NCBI GenBank assembly: GCA_963664635.1
Contig: OY761542.1
Location: 1,488,001-1,552,000, forward strand
Length of the DNA: 64,000 nt
DNA from: VXNE01 sp963664635
GTDB taxonomy: Bacteria; Pseudomonadota; Gammaproteobacteria; Pseudomonadales; Azotimanducaceae
Reading direction: 5' to 3'
Shown one piece after another: positions 43,455-52,106 of this stretch (positions are counted from its first letter, which is position 1; each line of letters starts with the position of its first letter). The notes below the pieces were generated by a model. The model searched no databases and had not been told where the DNA came from. It worked only from the letters and a program-made list of their open reading frames with translations. A program made the translations under genes and the position numbers.

Positions 43455-43603
43455 CGTCCCGCCTCCCGGTTGCTTGCCCGTTCACGGCGTGCCACGATCC
43501 CTGCCTGTCCCTGTACCGGCGCTCGGGGCGCAGACTGTTCACTGGGCATCGATCGTGGCGGAACTGCCGGGGCACAGGTCCTACAGTGGTGCTCTCGGCA
43601 CAA

Positions 43604-43746
43604 GGGGCGACCGGTCGCTCCCGGCAGTTCTGCCCGCTCCACGCCTTCGGCACGGAGCACTGGGAAGGGTACAGGGGCGACCCTCGTGGTCGCCCGTCTC
43701 GACCACACCGGGTGATTCGAGACGGGACGGGACAGACCCGTCCCTA
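43604..43746. repeat. Cluster of GCGACC/GGTCGC and related palindromes
   Basis: GGGGCGACCGGTCGCTCCC at 43604-43622 and GGGGCGACCCTCGTGGTCGC near 43674-43693 belong to the same repeat family as 31418-31457. GAGACGGGACGGGACAGACC follows. The stretch from the IS110 end (43543) to about 43770 holds only these repeats. Confidence 0.6.
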
Positions 43747-43771
43747 CGGAGCGGCGCCGAGGAGGAGCACG

Positions 43772-43885
43772 TCAGCGGCGGTCGCGGCGGCTTGCATGCG
43801 CACGCCGTTGCTGATCACGCCATGCGACCCGCTCGAGCAGCTGAGGTAGGTGTGTCTTCGCTTCGTAAGCTCCGATTCGGTCCAT
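43772..43885 (-). pseudogene. Truncated Phd/YefM-type antitoxin
   Basis: The minus-strand peptide begins MDRIGAYEAKTHLPQLLERVA, the N-terminus of prevent-host-death antitoxins (usually MxRIGAYEAKTHLPxLLxRV). After about 22 residues the expected ITRHG continuation is lost and the frame runs through unrelated sequence to a stop. No partner toxin is adjacent. A decayed remnant beside the IS110 element. Confidence 0.6.
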
Positions 43886-44000
43886 GTCGCAGCAGTTTCC
43901 GACCTGTCGTTCCGACTGGTCTATCAGGCCGGAGGGATGGCGCGTGATAGATTCCGGCGCCAAACTCCGCTTCTCACAATCCTGGAACAGGAGGTTGCCC

Positions 44001-44897
44001 ATGCCGGTCCTCACCACCCTGGCGCCCGATGCATCCATCGAGGAGATCATGGCCTCGGTCGATCGGGATGGAGCCGTGATCCTGCGCGACGTGCTCTCGG
44101 AAGCCGAGGTTGCGCAGATCGAGTCCGAACTCGGGCCCTATTGGGACGCGACGCCGCAAGGCACGGACCCGTTCGTCGGCATGCGCACGCGGCGTACGGG
44201 CGCGCTGCTGGCACGGTCCGCCAAGTGCCGCGAGATGGCGCAGAACGAGAAGGCGCTCGGTGTCTGCGACCGCGTGCTGCTCCGGAACTGCGAGCGCTAC
44301 CAGATCCACGTCACGCAGGCGATCGGCATCGGTCCCGGCGAAACGAACCAGCCGCTGCACACCGACCGGTTGGCGTGGCAGAGCCCGCTCCTGCTGCAGA
44401 TCGAGGCCCAGCTAACCTGCCTGTGGGCCGTCACGGATTTCACCAGGGAGAACGGCGCAACGGCGGTCGTCCCGGGTTCGGGCTCCTGGCCCAACGAGCG
44501 GCAGACAACTCCGGAAGAAATCGCCTACGCGGAAATGCGGCGGGGCTCTGTCCTGATCTACACCAGCTCGGTACGGCACGGCGGGGGTGCGAACGACTCC
44601 GGCGCGGAACGGATGGGCCTCCTGATCAGCTATACGCTGGGCTGGCTGCGGCAAGCGGAGAACCAGTACCTGTGCTGTCCGCCGGAGGTGGCGAGGGACT
44701 TCGATCCGGGGCTGCGCCGCCTGCTCGGCTACTCCATGCCGGCCTACGCGATCGGATACTACTCTCCGCCCCTGCCGGCGGGGGCAGGCGTGGAAGTCGT
44801 GACCCCCGAGCATGCCGTGAATCCCGGCATCTCCACGCACACGATGGGGGGTGTCGAGATGCTGCAGAAGGGCGCCGCGGCCCTTGGTACGGGCTGA
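44001..44897 (+). CDS. Phytanoyl-CoA dioxygenase (PhyH) family protein 1
   Basis: 298 aa from ATG 44001, with AGGAGG at 43989-43994. Fe(II)/2-oxoglutarate oxygenase fold: PLHTDRLAWQ supplies the H-x-D iron pair (near 117-119) and TSSVRHGGGAN the distal His (near 200). DGAVILRDVLSEAEVAQI is the usual N-terminal sequence. Couples 2-oxoglutarate decarboxylation to hydroxylation. The GMRTRRTGALLARS segment sets it apart from the other PhyH genes here. In-frame sequence reaches 43884 but lacks homology. Confidence 0.88.
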   Translation: MPVLTTLAPDASIEEIMASVDRDGAVILRDVLSEAEVAQIESELGPYWDATPQGTDPFVGMRTRRTGALLARSAKCREMAQNEKALGVCDRVLLRNCERYQIHVTQAIGIGPGETNQPLHTDRLAWQSPLLLQIEAQLTCLWAVTDFTRENGATAVVPGSGSWPNERQTTPEEIAYAEMRRGSVLIYTSSVRHGGGANDSGAERMGLLISYTLGWLRQAENQYLCCPPEVARDFDPGLRRLLGYSMPAYAIGYYSPPLPAGAGVEVVTPEHAVNPGISTHTMGGVEMLQKGAAALGTG

Positions 44898-45009
44898 CGG
44901 TCGCGACGCAGGTTTCCTGGCGCGACGCCTGCGACTCCCGTCGGGACCGGTGATCCCGCGGCCGGCGTTCTGCATACTGGGCGCCCTTTCTGTCGCGGCG
45001 GCAATACCA

Positions 45010-45393
45010 ATGATCGGATACGTCACCCTGGGTACCAACGACCTCGAGCGGGCAACCGCCTTCTACGACCCCCTCTTCGCCGAGATGGGCATCGGCCGGC
45101 TGGTGGAAGCGGAGGCTGGGGTCGCGTACGGGACAGGGATGGATCAGCAGATGGTGGTCGTCATGCCTCCCTACGACGGCAATCCGGCCACCGTCGGTAA
45201 CGGCGGGATGGTAGCGCTGCACGTGGGGTCGCCCGCGGCGGTGGCGCGGCTGCATGCGAAGGCGCTCGAACTCGGCGCGGCGGACGAAGGCGCGCCCGGG
45301 CCGCGCGAAGCGGGTGGCATCGATTTCTATGCCGGCTACTTTCGCGACCCGGACGGGAACAAGCTGAACTTCTTCGTGTACGGTGCCGGTTAG
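45010..45393 (+). CDS. VOC/glyoxalase-fold protein
   Basis: 127 aa: MIGYVTLGTNDLERATAFYDPLF, then the second module ALHVGSPAAVARLHAKALELG and the C-terminal YFRDPDGNKLNFFVYG. This is the vicinal-oxygen-chelate fold of glyoxalase/dioxygenase relatives. The metal-binding set is not fully evident, so the reaction is open. Overlaps the following HicA-like gene by 11 bases. Confidence 0.9.
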   Translation: MIGYVTLGTNDLERATAFYDPLFAEMGIGRLVEAEAGVAYGTGMDQQMVVVMPPYDGNPATVGNGGMVALHVGSPAAVARLHAKALELGAADEGAPGPREAGGIDFYAGYFRDPDGNKLNFFVYGAG

Positions 45394-45610
45394 CGAGGGC
45401 AGGGCTGGACACGTCCGTCGGGTCACGGATCTTGGTCGCCGTCGGGGCGTGCCCGTTTGGGTCGATGCCAAACGCGGCAAGGGCAGCCACGTCATGCTGT
45501 ACTACGGCGACTGCAAGACGGTGGTCAAGGACCGCCGCAAGGACCTCGGCCCGGGCCTGCTCGCGGCCATGACCCGGCAACTCGGACTCGACCCCGGGGA
45601 CCTCCGCTAG
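45383..45610 (+). CDS. hicA: HicA-type toxin
   Basis: 75 aa. RRRGVPVWVDAKRGKGSHVMLYYGDCKTVV has the G-S-H motif in which the His is catalytic in HicA mRNA interferases. The C-terminus (KDLGPGLLAAMTRQLGLDPGDL) is typical of this HicA branch. GTG start at 45383, overlapping the VOC gene. Paired with the HicB-like gene 17 bases downstream. Confidence 0.75.
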   Translation: MPVSEGRAGHVRRVTDLGRRRGVPVWVDAKRGKGSHVMLYYGDCKTVVKDRRKDLGPGLLAAMTRQLGLDPGDLR

Positions 45611-45627
45611 AAAAACGAGGACAACGC

Positions 45628-46056
45628 ATGCAATTCGTCTATCCTGCGGCGCTTACCCGCGCCGGCCCCCGCGAGCTCGTCGTCTCGTTCCGCGACCTTC
45701 CCGAGTGCCTCACGTCCGGCGAGCACCCCGATGCGGCCCTCGCCGCCGCCGCCGATGCTCTCGCAGAGGCGCTTGCCGGCCGCATCGACGACGGCGAACC
45801 CATCCCGGAGCCGACCAACGCGGAGGCCGGCGAACACGAGGTCGCAGTGCCCCCCGGGATCGCGGCGAAGGCGGCGCTCGCGATCGCCTTCCGGGAGAGC
45901 GGCCTTACGCGCGTGGCGTTCGCCGAGTCGCTCGGCGTCGACGAGAAGGTCGTGCGGCGGCTTCTCGACCCGCGCCACGGCACCTCCCCCGACCGGATCA
46001 GCAAGGCGCTACGTTCCCTGGGCCGGCGCATCGCCCTCGACGTCAGGGCGGCGTGA
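45628..46056 (+). CDS. hicB: HicB-type antitoxin
   Basis: 142 aa. The N-terminal partial-RNase-H fold (FVYPAALTRAGPRELVVSFRDLPECLTSGEHPDAAL, residues 3-38) neutralises HicA. The C-terminal helix-turn-helix (TRVAFAESLGVDEKVVRRLL) would bind its own promoter. Forms a complete type II module with the preceding gene. Confidence 0.85.
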   Translation: MQFVYPAALTRAGPRELVVSFRDLPECLTSGEHPDAALAAAADALAEALAGRIDDGEPIPEPTNAEAGEHEVAVPPGIAAKAALAIAFRESGLTRVAFAESLGVDEKVVRRLLDPRHGTSPDRISKALRSLGRRIALDVRAA

Positions 46057-46213
46057 CCTCCTGAGCCGTCAACAGCCCTCGCCGCCTCGTCCCCAAACTG
46101 GTTGGTGGGCAACGGGCGGCGCCGCGGTCCGAGATCGGCGAAGATCTCACCCTGAACACGCGCAGCCTCTCCAGTGGGAGAGCCAGCGCCGCCCGGGAAG
46201 CAGCCCGAATACT

Positions 46214-47224
46214 CTAGCCGACTGTCTTCCTCGCCATTTCGGCTCGCATCGCCTTCATCTTCTCGAAGCCCTGCTGGTGTTTCTCACGATCAAAGGCCGT
46301 GTAGTCATAGTTGGGACGCAGGGAGACCTTGCCGCCGGCAGGCTCCCGATCAAACAAACTGTGATAACCGCCCATCTCGGCGCGCTTGCGCAAGTGCTCA
46401 CCGTCAAGGTCCTGCTTGCCAAACGGGAACGCGCCGTAGACATCCATGAGTCCGGCAAACCTGACCGGGTTTCGTGCCAGGGCTTCCTGGGTCACCACCT
46501 GCCGATAGGGACCCTGGGTCTGGAAGATTGACCGCTGGTAGGTGCCCAGCACCATCAGCCGTTCGCCGACCTTGGTACGGGGCACTGAGCCGTGCCATGT
46601 CAGGTCGCCCCAAACCACCATTGAACCCGCGGGCGCTTCAATGGGCTGGGCATTGTCCGCCCAGTGCTCGATTTCCGCGGGCGTCGGGGCACGGCGCAAC
46701 TTGTGGCTGCCGGGTACGAATGTCAGTGCGCCATCGTCGACCGTGTAGTCAGTCACGAGATAATTGAAATTCGCGCTATTCGGTTCCGGGGGCTTGGCGG
46801 GTCGCGAGTAATCCCAGTTGTCCTGATGCAAGGTAGTGCGTTCTTCGCCCGGGCCCTTCACCCAACCGTCGAACAACGACAGGATGCAGCCGGTACCGAC
46901 CAGCGATTGCACCAGGCCCAGACCGGCAGGATTCAGGACCAGTTCCTCGAACACCTGGTCGTCCCACAGGATCATGCGGATGATCTGGTTGCGGTCTCTC
47001 CAACTCAACCCGTCACTGCCAAGCTTGCCGAAGCGGCGCTCGACCACCTTGACAACGGCTTCCTTGACCCGGGCGTGAAACTCGGGTGGCCCCACCTTCT
47101 GCGGTGGCACAACCGTAAAACCAAACATGTTGAGTTCGGCAAGGTTCTCCAGCAAATCCAGCTGCGCCAGTTCCCGGTACAACTTCGATTCGGGCAAGCA
47201 CAGTGGCCAATCCTTGATCTCCAT
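46214..47224 (-). CDS. Phytanoyl-CoA dioxygenase (PhyH) family protein 2
   Basis: 336 aa from ATG 47224, with AAGGAG in front. FGFTVVPPQKVG leads into the fold; TLHQDNWDYSRP has the H-x-D pair and LTWHGSVPRTKVG the distal His and an Arg that should hold 2-oxoglutarate. Base composition is lower in GC than the neighbours (as is the next gene), suggesting transfer. It shares its layout (long N-terminus, C-terminal NPVRFAGLM) with genes 60103 and 63081. Lies directly downstream of the yejA-like gene on the same strand. Confidence 0.9.
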   Translation of the reverse strand: MEIKDWPLCLPESKLYRELAQLDLLENLAELNMFGFTVVPPQKVGPPEFHARVKEAVVKVVERRFGKLGSDGLSWRDRNQIIRMILWDDQVFEELVLNPAGLGLVQSLVGTGCILSLFDGWVKGPGEERTTLHQDNWDYSRPAKPPEPNSANFNYLVTDYTVDDGALTFVPGSHKLRRAPTPAEIEHWADNAQPIEAPAGSMVVWGDLTWHGSVPRTKVGERLMVLGTYQRSIFQTQGPYRQVVTQEALARNPVRFAGLMDVYGAFPFGKQDLDGEHLRKRAEMGGYHSLFDREPAGGKVSLRPNYDYTAFDREKHQQGFEKMKAMRAEMARKTVG

Positions 47225-47301
47225 TTTCTCTCCTTTCGTCTCCCCTCTCATCTCTCGGCGGTAGCGTACCCAATCTGCGGCAAGTTACGCTGCCCAGTTG
47301 T

Positions 47302-49140
47302 CTATCGGTCTCTCAATGCCATTTTCACCCGTTCTGCCTTCGCCGGGTCCCACCACCACGTTGCCGGAAAGCCGCCATTGTCCCGGGACTGAATCTCGGG
47401 TTTGCTGTACTTGTCCCACATGACGATGCGCGACCCTTCGAGCAGCTTGAGCGGAATGAAGTAGAATTGCCAGAACAACACGCGATCCAAGGCGTGTCCG
47501 GCTGCCATCAGTTCTTCCCGGCTGCCGGCACTCAGCAGTTTTTCGATCAACGCGTCCACTATGGGAGAGCGCAGGTTCGCAAAGTTGGCCAACCCCAGGC
47601 TCCGGGAGCCGAAGTAGGCCGGCACCTCCTGGTTGGGAGGCATGCTGATGGCCAGGCTACCGGATACCGCGTCAACTTTCCCTGCCCGCCGCATGTTGAT
47701 GTACTGCACGTTTTCCACCAGGCGAACACGCGCCTTGATTCCAAGTCGTTTCAATTGCTCAACATAGGGCAGTCGTAATCGCTGGCCTGCCGCAGTAGTA
47801 ACCATGAGTTGAAGCTCGAACGCCTCGCCTTCTTCGTTCTCGAGCCACCCATCCTGAATGGTCCAGCCCGCGTCAGCGAGCAAACCGCGCGCGCGGAGCA
47901 GCGCCTCGCGTCGACTCATCTTGTCGAGGGTACTGCCGGCGAAGGGCGCCTCGAGGAACACACGCTCAGGCAATTGGAGGCGGAACGGCTCCAGCAGTTC
48001 GAGCTCCTCTTCGGACGGCAACCCGGTCGCCGCCAGGAATGTGCCATGGAAAAAGCTCTGTGGCTTCTCGAAGACACCGTGATGGAGGACCTTGTTCGTC
48101 CAGTCGAAATCGAAAGCGAGATAAAGGGCTTCCCGCACGCGAACGTCCTGAAAGCGCTCCTCCGTCTGGTTGTATGCCAAAGCGTTGACGATACCCACGT
48201 AATGCTGGGGGGTGTGATGGACCCGTATCAGCGGGCCCGATCGCAGGTCGTACCCTGTGACCCACATCGCGGCGTTCCGCTCCGCGAAAATGTCCAGGAG
48301 TCCCTTGCGAAAGGCCTCTCGTTGGACCGTTGCGTCGCGATAGACCTCGAACCTGAGACGATCGATGTTGAACGAGCCCTTGTGCAATCCAAGATCCTTG
48401 CCCCAGTAATCTTCCACCCGTTCAAATTCGATGAACCTGCCGATCTCGTATTCGCCCACCCGGTAAGGCCCGCTGGTGAGTGGCGCCTCGGTGGTGGTTT
48501 CGGTGATGTCCCGCTCTCGCCAGTAGTGTTCTGGCAGGATCGCTACCTTTCCCAATGCCATCATGGTGCTGAGGCTCACGGGGTAGTGGTAGGTAAAGCG
48601 CACCTCCCTGTCACTGACGGCATCGACTTGCTTGAGGGATGCATACGCCGCGTTAAAGGCAATGGCGTGGTCGCGAATGTGCTCGAAGGTGAACCGAACA
48701 TCATGTGCGGTGATCGCCATGCCATCGTGCCAGCGAGCCTCCGGGCGCATTCGCATCCACACCGTGGTCCCGTCCGCCGACACCGCGATCTGTCCCGCAA
48801 GGCTGCCATAGTAGACGCCCAATTCGTCTCCCGAGGGCCGCAGCAGCGAATCGTACAGCGTGGGTTCAATGATCGCATCGAGGCCAGGCGCGGTCAGCCC
48901 CTTGCTGATAAACGGCGTGAAGCTGTCGAAGCTGTAGCCGATTGCCCGAACGAGCCTTCCGCCCTTGGGCGCTTCCGGGTTCACATAATCGAAGTGTGCG
49001 AACCCCGGCGGGTACTTGAAGTCGCCGTAGAACGATAGGCCGTGCTGCCAATGGCGTTCTTCCGGCTCGACGGCTATCTCGCTTGTGTGCGACCAGATTG
49101 CGAAACTGACGAGACAACAAAGCGCCAACGATCGAATCAT
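47302..49140 (-). CDS. yejA: Extracellular solute-binding protein of peptide ABC importers, YejA-like
   Basis: 612 aa with a signal peptide (MIRSLALCCLVSFAIWSHT). SBP_bac_5 fold: HWQHGLSFYGDFKYPPGFAHFDYVNPEAPKGG, typical YejA opening, then SFDSFTPFISKGL and ARWHDGMAITAHDVRFTFEH near 145. Binds peptides in the periplasm and would serve the YejBEF-like transporter at 0.8-4.7 kb. Here it is separated from those genes and surrounded by PhyH genes. It is lower in GC than the yejBEF genes, so it may have been acquired separately. Confidence 0.9.
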   Translation of the reverse strand: MIRSLALCCLVSFAIWSHTSEIAVEPEERHWQHGLSFYGDFKYPPGFAHFDYVNPEAPKGGRLVRAIGYSFDSFTPFISKGLTAPGLDAIIEPTLYDSLLRPSGDELGVYYGSLAGQIAVSADGTTVWMRMRPEARWHDGMAITAHDVRFTFEHIRDHAIAFNAAYASLKQVDAVSDREVRFTYHYPVSLSTMMALGKVAILPEHYWRERDITETTTEAPLTSGPYRVGEYEIGRFIEFERVEDYWGKDLGLHKGSFNIDRLRFEVYRDATVQREAFRKGLLDIFAERNAAMWVTGYDLRSGPLIRVHHTPQHYVGIVNALAYNQTEERFQDVRVREALYLAFDFDWTNKVLHHGVFEKPQSFFHGTFLAATGLPSEEELELLEPFRLQLPERVFLEAPFAGSTLDKMSRREALLRARGLLADAGWTIQDGWLENEEGEAFELQLMVTTAAGQRLRLPYVEQLKRLGIKARVRLVENVQYINMRRAGKVDAVSGSLAISMPPNQEVPAYFGSRSLGLANFANLRSPIVDALIEKLLSAGSREELMAAGHALDRVLFWQFYFIPLKLLEGSRIVMWDKYSKPEIQSRDNGGFPATWWWDPAKAERVKMALRDR

Positions 49141-49171
49141 GCATCCAGCACCGCGAGGTCAGACGTTCCCC

Positions 49172-50161
49172 TCAGTCGAACAACCCGGATGGTGGGACCT
49201 TGGCTGCCGAGAAATCCGGCCCCTCTTCTCGCCAGCCGTTGCGGACACTCTCTCCCATCAACTGAGCGAATCGCGGCTCATTGGCATAGCGCTCGAACAC
49301 TTCGGGATACCGATCGTCTCCTCGAAGCTCCTGGGTCGACATGTGGGGCCGGCAGAAGTATGCGGCGAGATTGATGCGAGTGCCCGCTGATTCTCTGCGC
49401 CATCCCCCGTGCCAGGTGTTTCCATGCCATACAACCGCGTCTCCAGGATCGATTTCCATCGTCGCCGCACCTGGTGGGGGGGTCCACTCGATAGAATCGA
49501 GATCTTCCACGGACAAGCCTTTCGCCATGACTTCCACCACGGTTTCGTGCCCGGCCATCCAGTTTTCGCGCGCCGTCGGTTGCCGCTTCCTCCGATGACT
49601 GCTTGGTACGAGAACCAGGGCGCCGGTCTCTGCCGTGTACGGCGTCAGCGCATAGTTGCAGTTTGCGACATGCGGGACCTCTGTCATGCCTACCGACACG
49701 CCATCCGCATGCATCGGTAGCGGCATGCCACCTGGTCCACGAAAGTGACAGCCCATGGAGGACAATACACAGCTTTCACCGAGGAGGTAGTGCATCAGCG
49801 CCAGCGGTTGCTCCTCCAGGAGGATCTCGGGAAACACCGGATCGTCGAAGATCAGGTAGTGCAGGTACTTCATTCCGTGGAAATCATCGGTGGTGGCACA
49901 TTCGGGATCGATCCTCTTGCCCGCGGTGCTCTCCGCTCTCCGCAAGATCGCGGCTTTGGCGCGGGCAATCTGATCGGCGGACAAGACGGCCTTGAGTACT
50001 GTGAATCCCTGGGTCTCAAGTTCGAGCAGGTTGTCGTTCAAGCCTAGTGCGTCAATATTCGCCAGAACCCGAAGGCGCGCTTCGTCGTCTTTGCCCGTCA
50101 TGCGCGCGAGGATGGGGGACGTTTGTGCCTTGGTTGCAGACGTCTCGGACAAGGTGGTCAT
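49172..50161 (-). CDS. Phytanoyl-CoA dioxygenase (PhyH) family protein 3
   Basis: 329 aa from ATG 50161, with GGAGG upstream. ETQGFTVLKAVLSADQIARAK is the N-terminal strand and helix; LPMHADGVSVG gives the H-x-D pair and GNTWHGGWRRES the distal His and Arg. Reads toward the yejA-like gene with a 31-base gap, so the leftward unit may be phyH-yejA-phyH. Substrate unknown. Confidence 0.9.
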   Translation of the reverse strand: MTTLSETSATKAQTSPILARMTGKDDEARLRVLANIDALGLNDNLLELETQGFTVLKAVLSADQIARAKAAILRRAESTAGKRIDPECATTDDFHGMKYLHYLIFDDPVFPEILLEEQPLALMHYLLGESCVLSSMGCHFRGPGGMPLPMHADGVSVGMTEVPHVANCNYALTPYTAETGALVLVPSSHRRKRQPTARENWMAGHETVVEVMAKGLSVEDLDSIEWTPPPGAATMEIDPGDAVVWHGNTWHGGWRRESAGTRINLAAYFCRPHMSTQELRGDDRYPEVFERYANEPRFAQLMGESVRNGWREEGPDFSAAKVPPSGLFD

Positions 50162-50242
50162 GAACTTGCCTCCATATGTAAGTTTAGGATCCGGCATGGT
50201 CTTCCCCAGCATGGGTCGTCACACTAGCGCAGAACGCGAGGC

Positions 50243-50665
50243 TCAACAACGTGCGTTGCCACGCGGGCGTTGACGTGGGCATCTATCCGCGTCCTTTCGC
50301 CAATGCGTTCGGCACGATGGTGAGCCGTTGCCGTGCGCTTGCAGCGCGCCACCCATTGCGACTCCGGTGGCGTGCAGCCTGGCGCTGTCTGCCGCGTCAA
50401 GATCGTAACCGGCGAAGAACCTCACTCGGATCCGAGTACCGCTGGTGGCGAACGTCTCCTTGTGCCGGAAGGTGGCGTAGATGGCCTCACGCGTGTTGGC
50501 CTCGGCCCAGACGCCGGCCAGACCCAGCGCGCTCCAGGCGAAATGCAGCATCCCGGTCGGGATCGCGCTGTATTCATAGCCGGCGAATGTCGTAAAGCGA
50601 CCGGGTTCGTGTTGGCGTCAATGCCATTGCCGAGGCGGGCGTTCAGCACCCGCCCGGCGTCTGAG
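50243..50665 (-). pseudogene. DUF3604 protein fragment, frameshifted and truncated at both ends
   Basis: The minus strand encodes ARLGNGIDANT in one frame and, after a one-base shift near 50610, EPGRFTTFAGYEYSAIPTG and LAGVWAEANTREAIYATFRH, then ETFATSGTRIRVRFFAGYDL. These are consecutive conserved blocks of DUF3604 proteins (normally about 600 aa, a PHP-like metal-dependent domain). Only about 140 residues remain. A relic of a larger gene in this rearranged region. Confidence 0.7.
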
Positions 50666-50951
50666 CGACACACATCTGTCATGCAGCTGTTCCATCGACA
50701 GCATCTCGAGCGTAGCCACCCTCTCGACAAAACGGCGCGAACTCATGCAGCGGTGGGCCGACGACGTCCCAGGAAGCTGACGACGTCAGGCCCGCCGGTG
50801 CCAAGGACTCGCCAGCGGGTTCGGTTTCTTGACGCCCCTTGCAGGCTCCCCAAGGGTCCGCTCGTCCGGCTGGCGCGCGCCTGGACCACGCGCTTGCTTG
50901 CACTGCAAGCATGCCGTAGCTTTGATGTGCCAACGACACCGAGAAAATGGG
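50666..50951. other. Gene-free stretch
   Basis: No coding pattern, repeat or hairpin that I can support. The upstream end may hold unrecognisable remains of the DUF3604 gene; the downstream end must contain the promoter of the FitAB-like pair. Confidence 0.4.
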
Positions 50952-51200
50952 ATGGCCAGTATCACGATTCGCAATCTCGACGACGGTGTGAAGACGCGCC
51001 TACGAGTGCGCGCCGCCGAGCATCACCGTTCGATGGAGGAGGAGGTGCGCATCATTCTGCGCGACGCGGTGAACGATGATGTCCCTTATCCCAGGAACCT
51101 GGCGGCGTTCACCAAGGAGAGCTTCGCGCCACTTGGCGGCGTGGAGCTCGAACTTCCTGCGCGCCGCAGTTCGATGCGCGAGCCTCCGGAGTTTTCCTGA
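50952..51200 (+). CDS. FitA-like ribbon-helix-helix antitoxin
   Basis: 82 aa. MASITIRNLDDGVKTRLRVRAAEHHRSMEEEVRIILR is the ribbon-helix-helix DNA-binding domain typical of FitA/VapB antitoxins. The C-terminal half wraps the toxin. ATG 50952 is chosen because upstream in-frame sequence lacks the motif. Paired with the PIN toxin 9 bases downstream. Confidence 0.88.
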   Translation: MASITIRNLDDGVKTRLRVRAAEHHRSMEEEVRIILRDAVNDDVPYPRNLAAFTKESFAPLGGVELELPARRSSMREPPEFS

Positions 51201-51209
51201 ACGACGGGC

Positions 51210-51620
51210 ATGCTTGTTATAGACACCAATGTGGCATCCGATCTCATGCGGCCCGCACCAACTCCCAGCGTGGCCGCGTGGATCGCCGAGCGCGACGCCG
51301 CGACGATGTTCCTGACCGCGGTAAGCGAAGCGGAGTTGCGTTTCGTCGTTGCGATCCTGCCTGCAGGGAGACGACAAAACGCCCTTGAGGCCGCCATGCG
51401 CCGTTGGCTGGAACGTGGTTTCGCCGAGCGGATCTTGCCGTTCGACAGCGCCGCGGCCGAAGCCTACGCGGAGATTGCCGCAGACCGCCGACAAGCCGGG
51501 AGGCCAATTGGCGAAGCCGATTGCCAGATCGCCGCTATATCACGCTCGCGAGGTGTCAGCCTCGTTACGCGAAACGTCCGGGACTTCGAAGGAAGGGGAG
51601 TCGAGGTCGTCGATCCCTGA
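51210..51620 (+). CDS. FitB/VapC-like PIN-domain toxin
   Basis: 136 aa. MLVIDTNVASDLMRP has the first Asp, AVSEAELRF the Glu, GEADCQIAA the central Asp and TRNVRDFEG the last Asp, the full catalytic set of a PIN ribonuclease. The ending GRGVEVVDP is that of FitB-like proteins. Complete type II toxin partner of the preceding gene. Confidence 0.9.
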   Translation: MLVIDTNVASDLMRPAPTPSVAAWIAERDAATMFLTAVSEAELRFVVAILPAGRRQNALEAAMRRWLERGFAERILPFDSAAAEAYAEIAADRRQAGRPIGEADCQIAAISRSRGVSLVTRNVRDFEGRGVEVVDP

Positions 51621-51656
51621 GCCGCTCGGCGGTCTCGGCCGCGAGGGGATGGGCCA

Positions 51657-51706
51657 GATCCTCGTCGTAGAACGGATCGTCGAAGCCCTTGGTGATCGTC
51701 GAGGTT
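51657..51706 (-). pseudogene. Short PhyH gene remnant
   Basis: On the minus strand about 50 bases match 58843-58892 of the PhyH gene at 58625, with only a few differences, and encode TSTIT-x2-FDDPF-x-DED in the same order. No further PhyH sequence follows on either side. It lies just past the PIN toxin, so it marks a past recombination event. Confidence 0.45.
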
Positions 51707-51800
51707 TTCCTGCTCGGCCCCTCCGAAAACGGGGAAGTCCACGTTGGTCAAGACGAATTCCTGGAGGCGCTCTACATCGATCTCCTGGCTGATGAAGCGT

Positions 51801-52106
51801 TTAACCCGTCCGCGCCTCAAGCGTCGGTATTGCCGAGACATCCACCGAGCGCTCCGCAAGTGCCAGATCGTGATTTCGCTGCAGGTTGACCCAGAAACCA
51901 GCACCGTTGCCGAACAGCTTTCCGAAACGAACCGCCATCTCGGCCGTGACGGGCCGCTTCTCGCTGAGGATGTCATAGAGTGTTTGCCGAGAAATCCCGA
52001 GGACGCGGGCCACGGCCGTCTTGCTCGCGGAAAGCGCCGGCAGGATGTCCTCGCGCAGGATTTCGCCAGGATGTACCGGCTCTATCGAAGGGTGTCTGTC
52101 GATCAT
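51801..52106 (-). CDS. higA: HigA-type antitoxin
   Basis: 101 aa. HPGEILREDILPALSASKTAVARVLGISRQTLYDILSEKRPVT is the HigA/VapI helix-turn-helix. The ATG overlaps the stop of the toxin gene upstream (toxin-first order, typical for HigBA). Autoregulation through the AT-rich region before higB is expected. Confidence 0.92.
   Translation of the reverse strand: MIDRHPSIEPVHPGEILREDILPALSASKTAVARVLGISRQTLYDILSEKRPVTAEMAVRFGKLFGNGAGFWVNLQRNHDLALAERSVDVSAIPTLEARTG

Larger units (their letters stand above)
41995..43542 (-). mobile_element. IS110-family insertion sequence
   Basis: Defined by the transposase (42204-43454). The decanucleotide GACTGTTCAC occurs directly at 41995-42004 and 43533-43542; the element probably lies between them. 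IS110 elements do not make ordinary inverted repeats. There is about 200 nt of non-coding DNA downstream of the transposase, with a 17-bp-arm hairpin at 42141-42198, and about 80 nt upstream. In IS1111-type members the bridge RNA is encoded downstream, so this one may belong to that group. Exact ends are uncertain. Confidence 0.65.
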
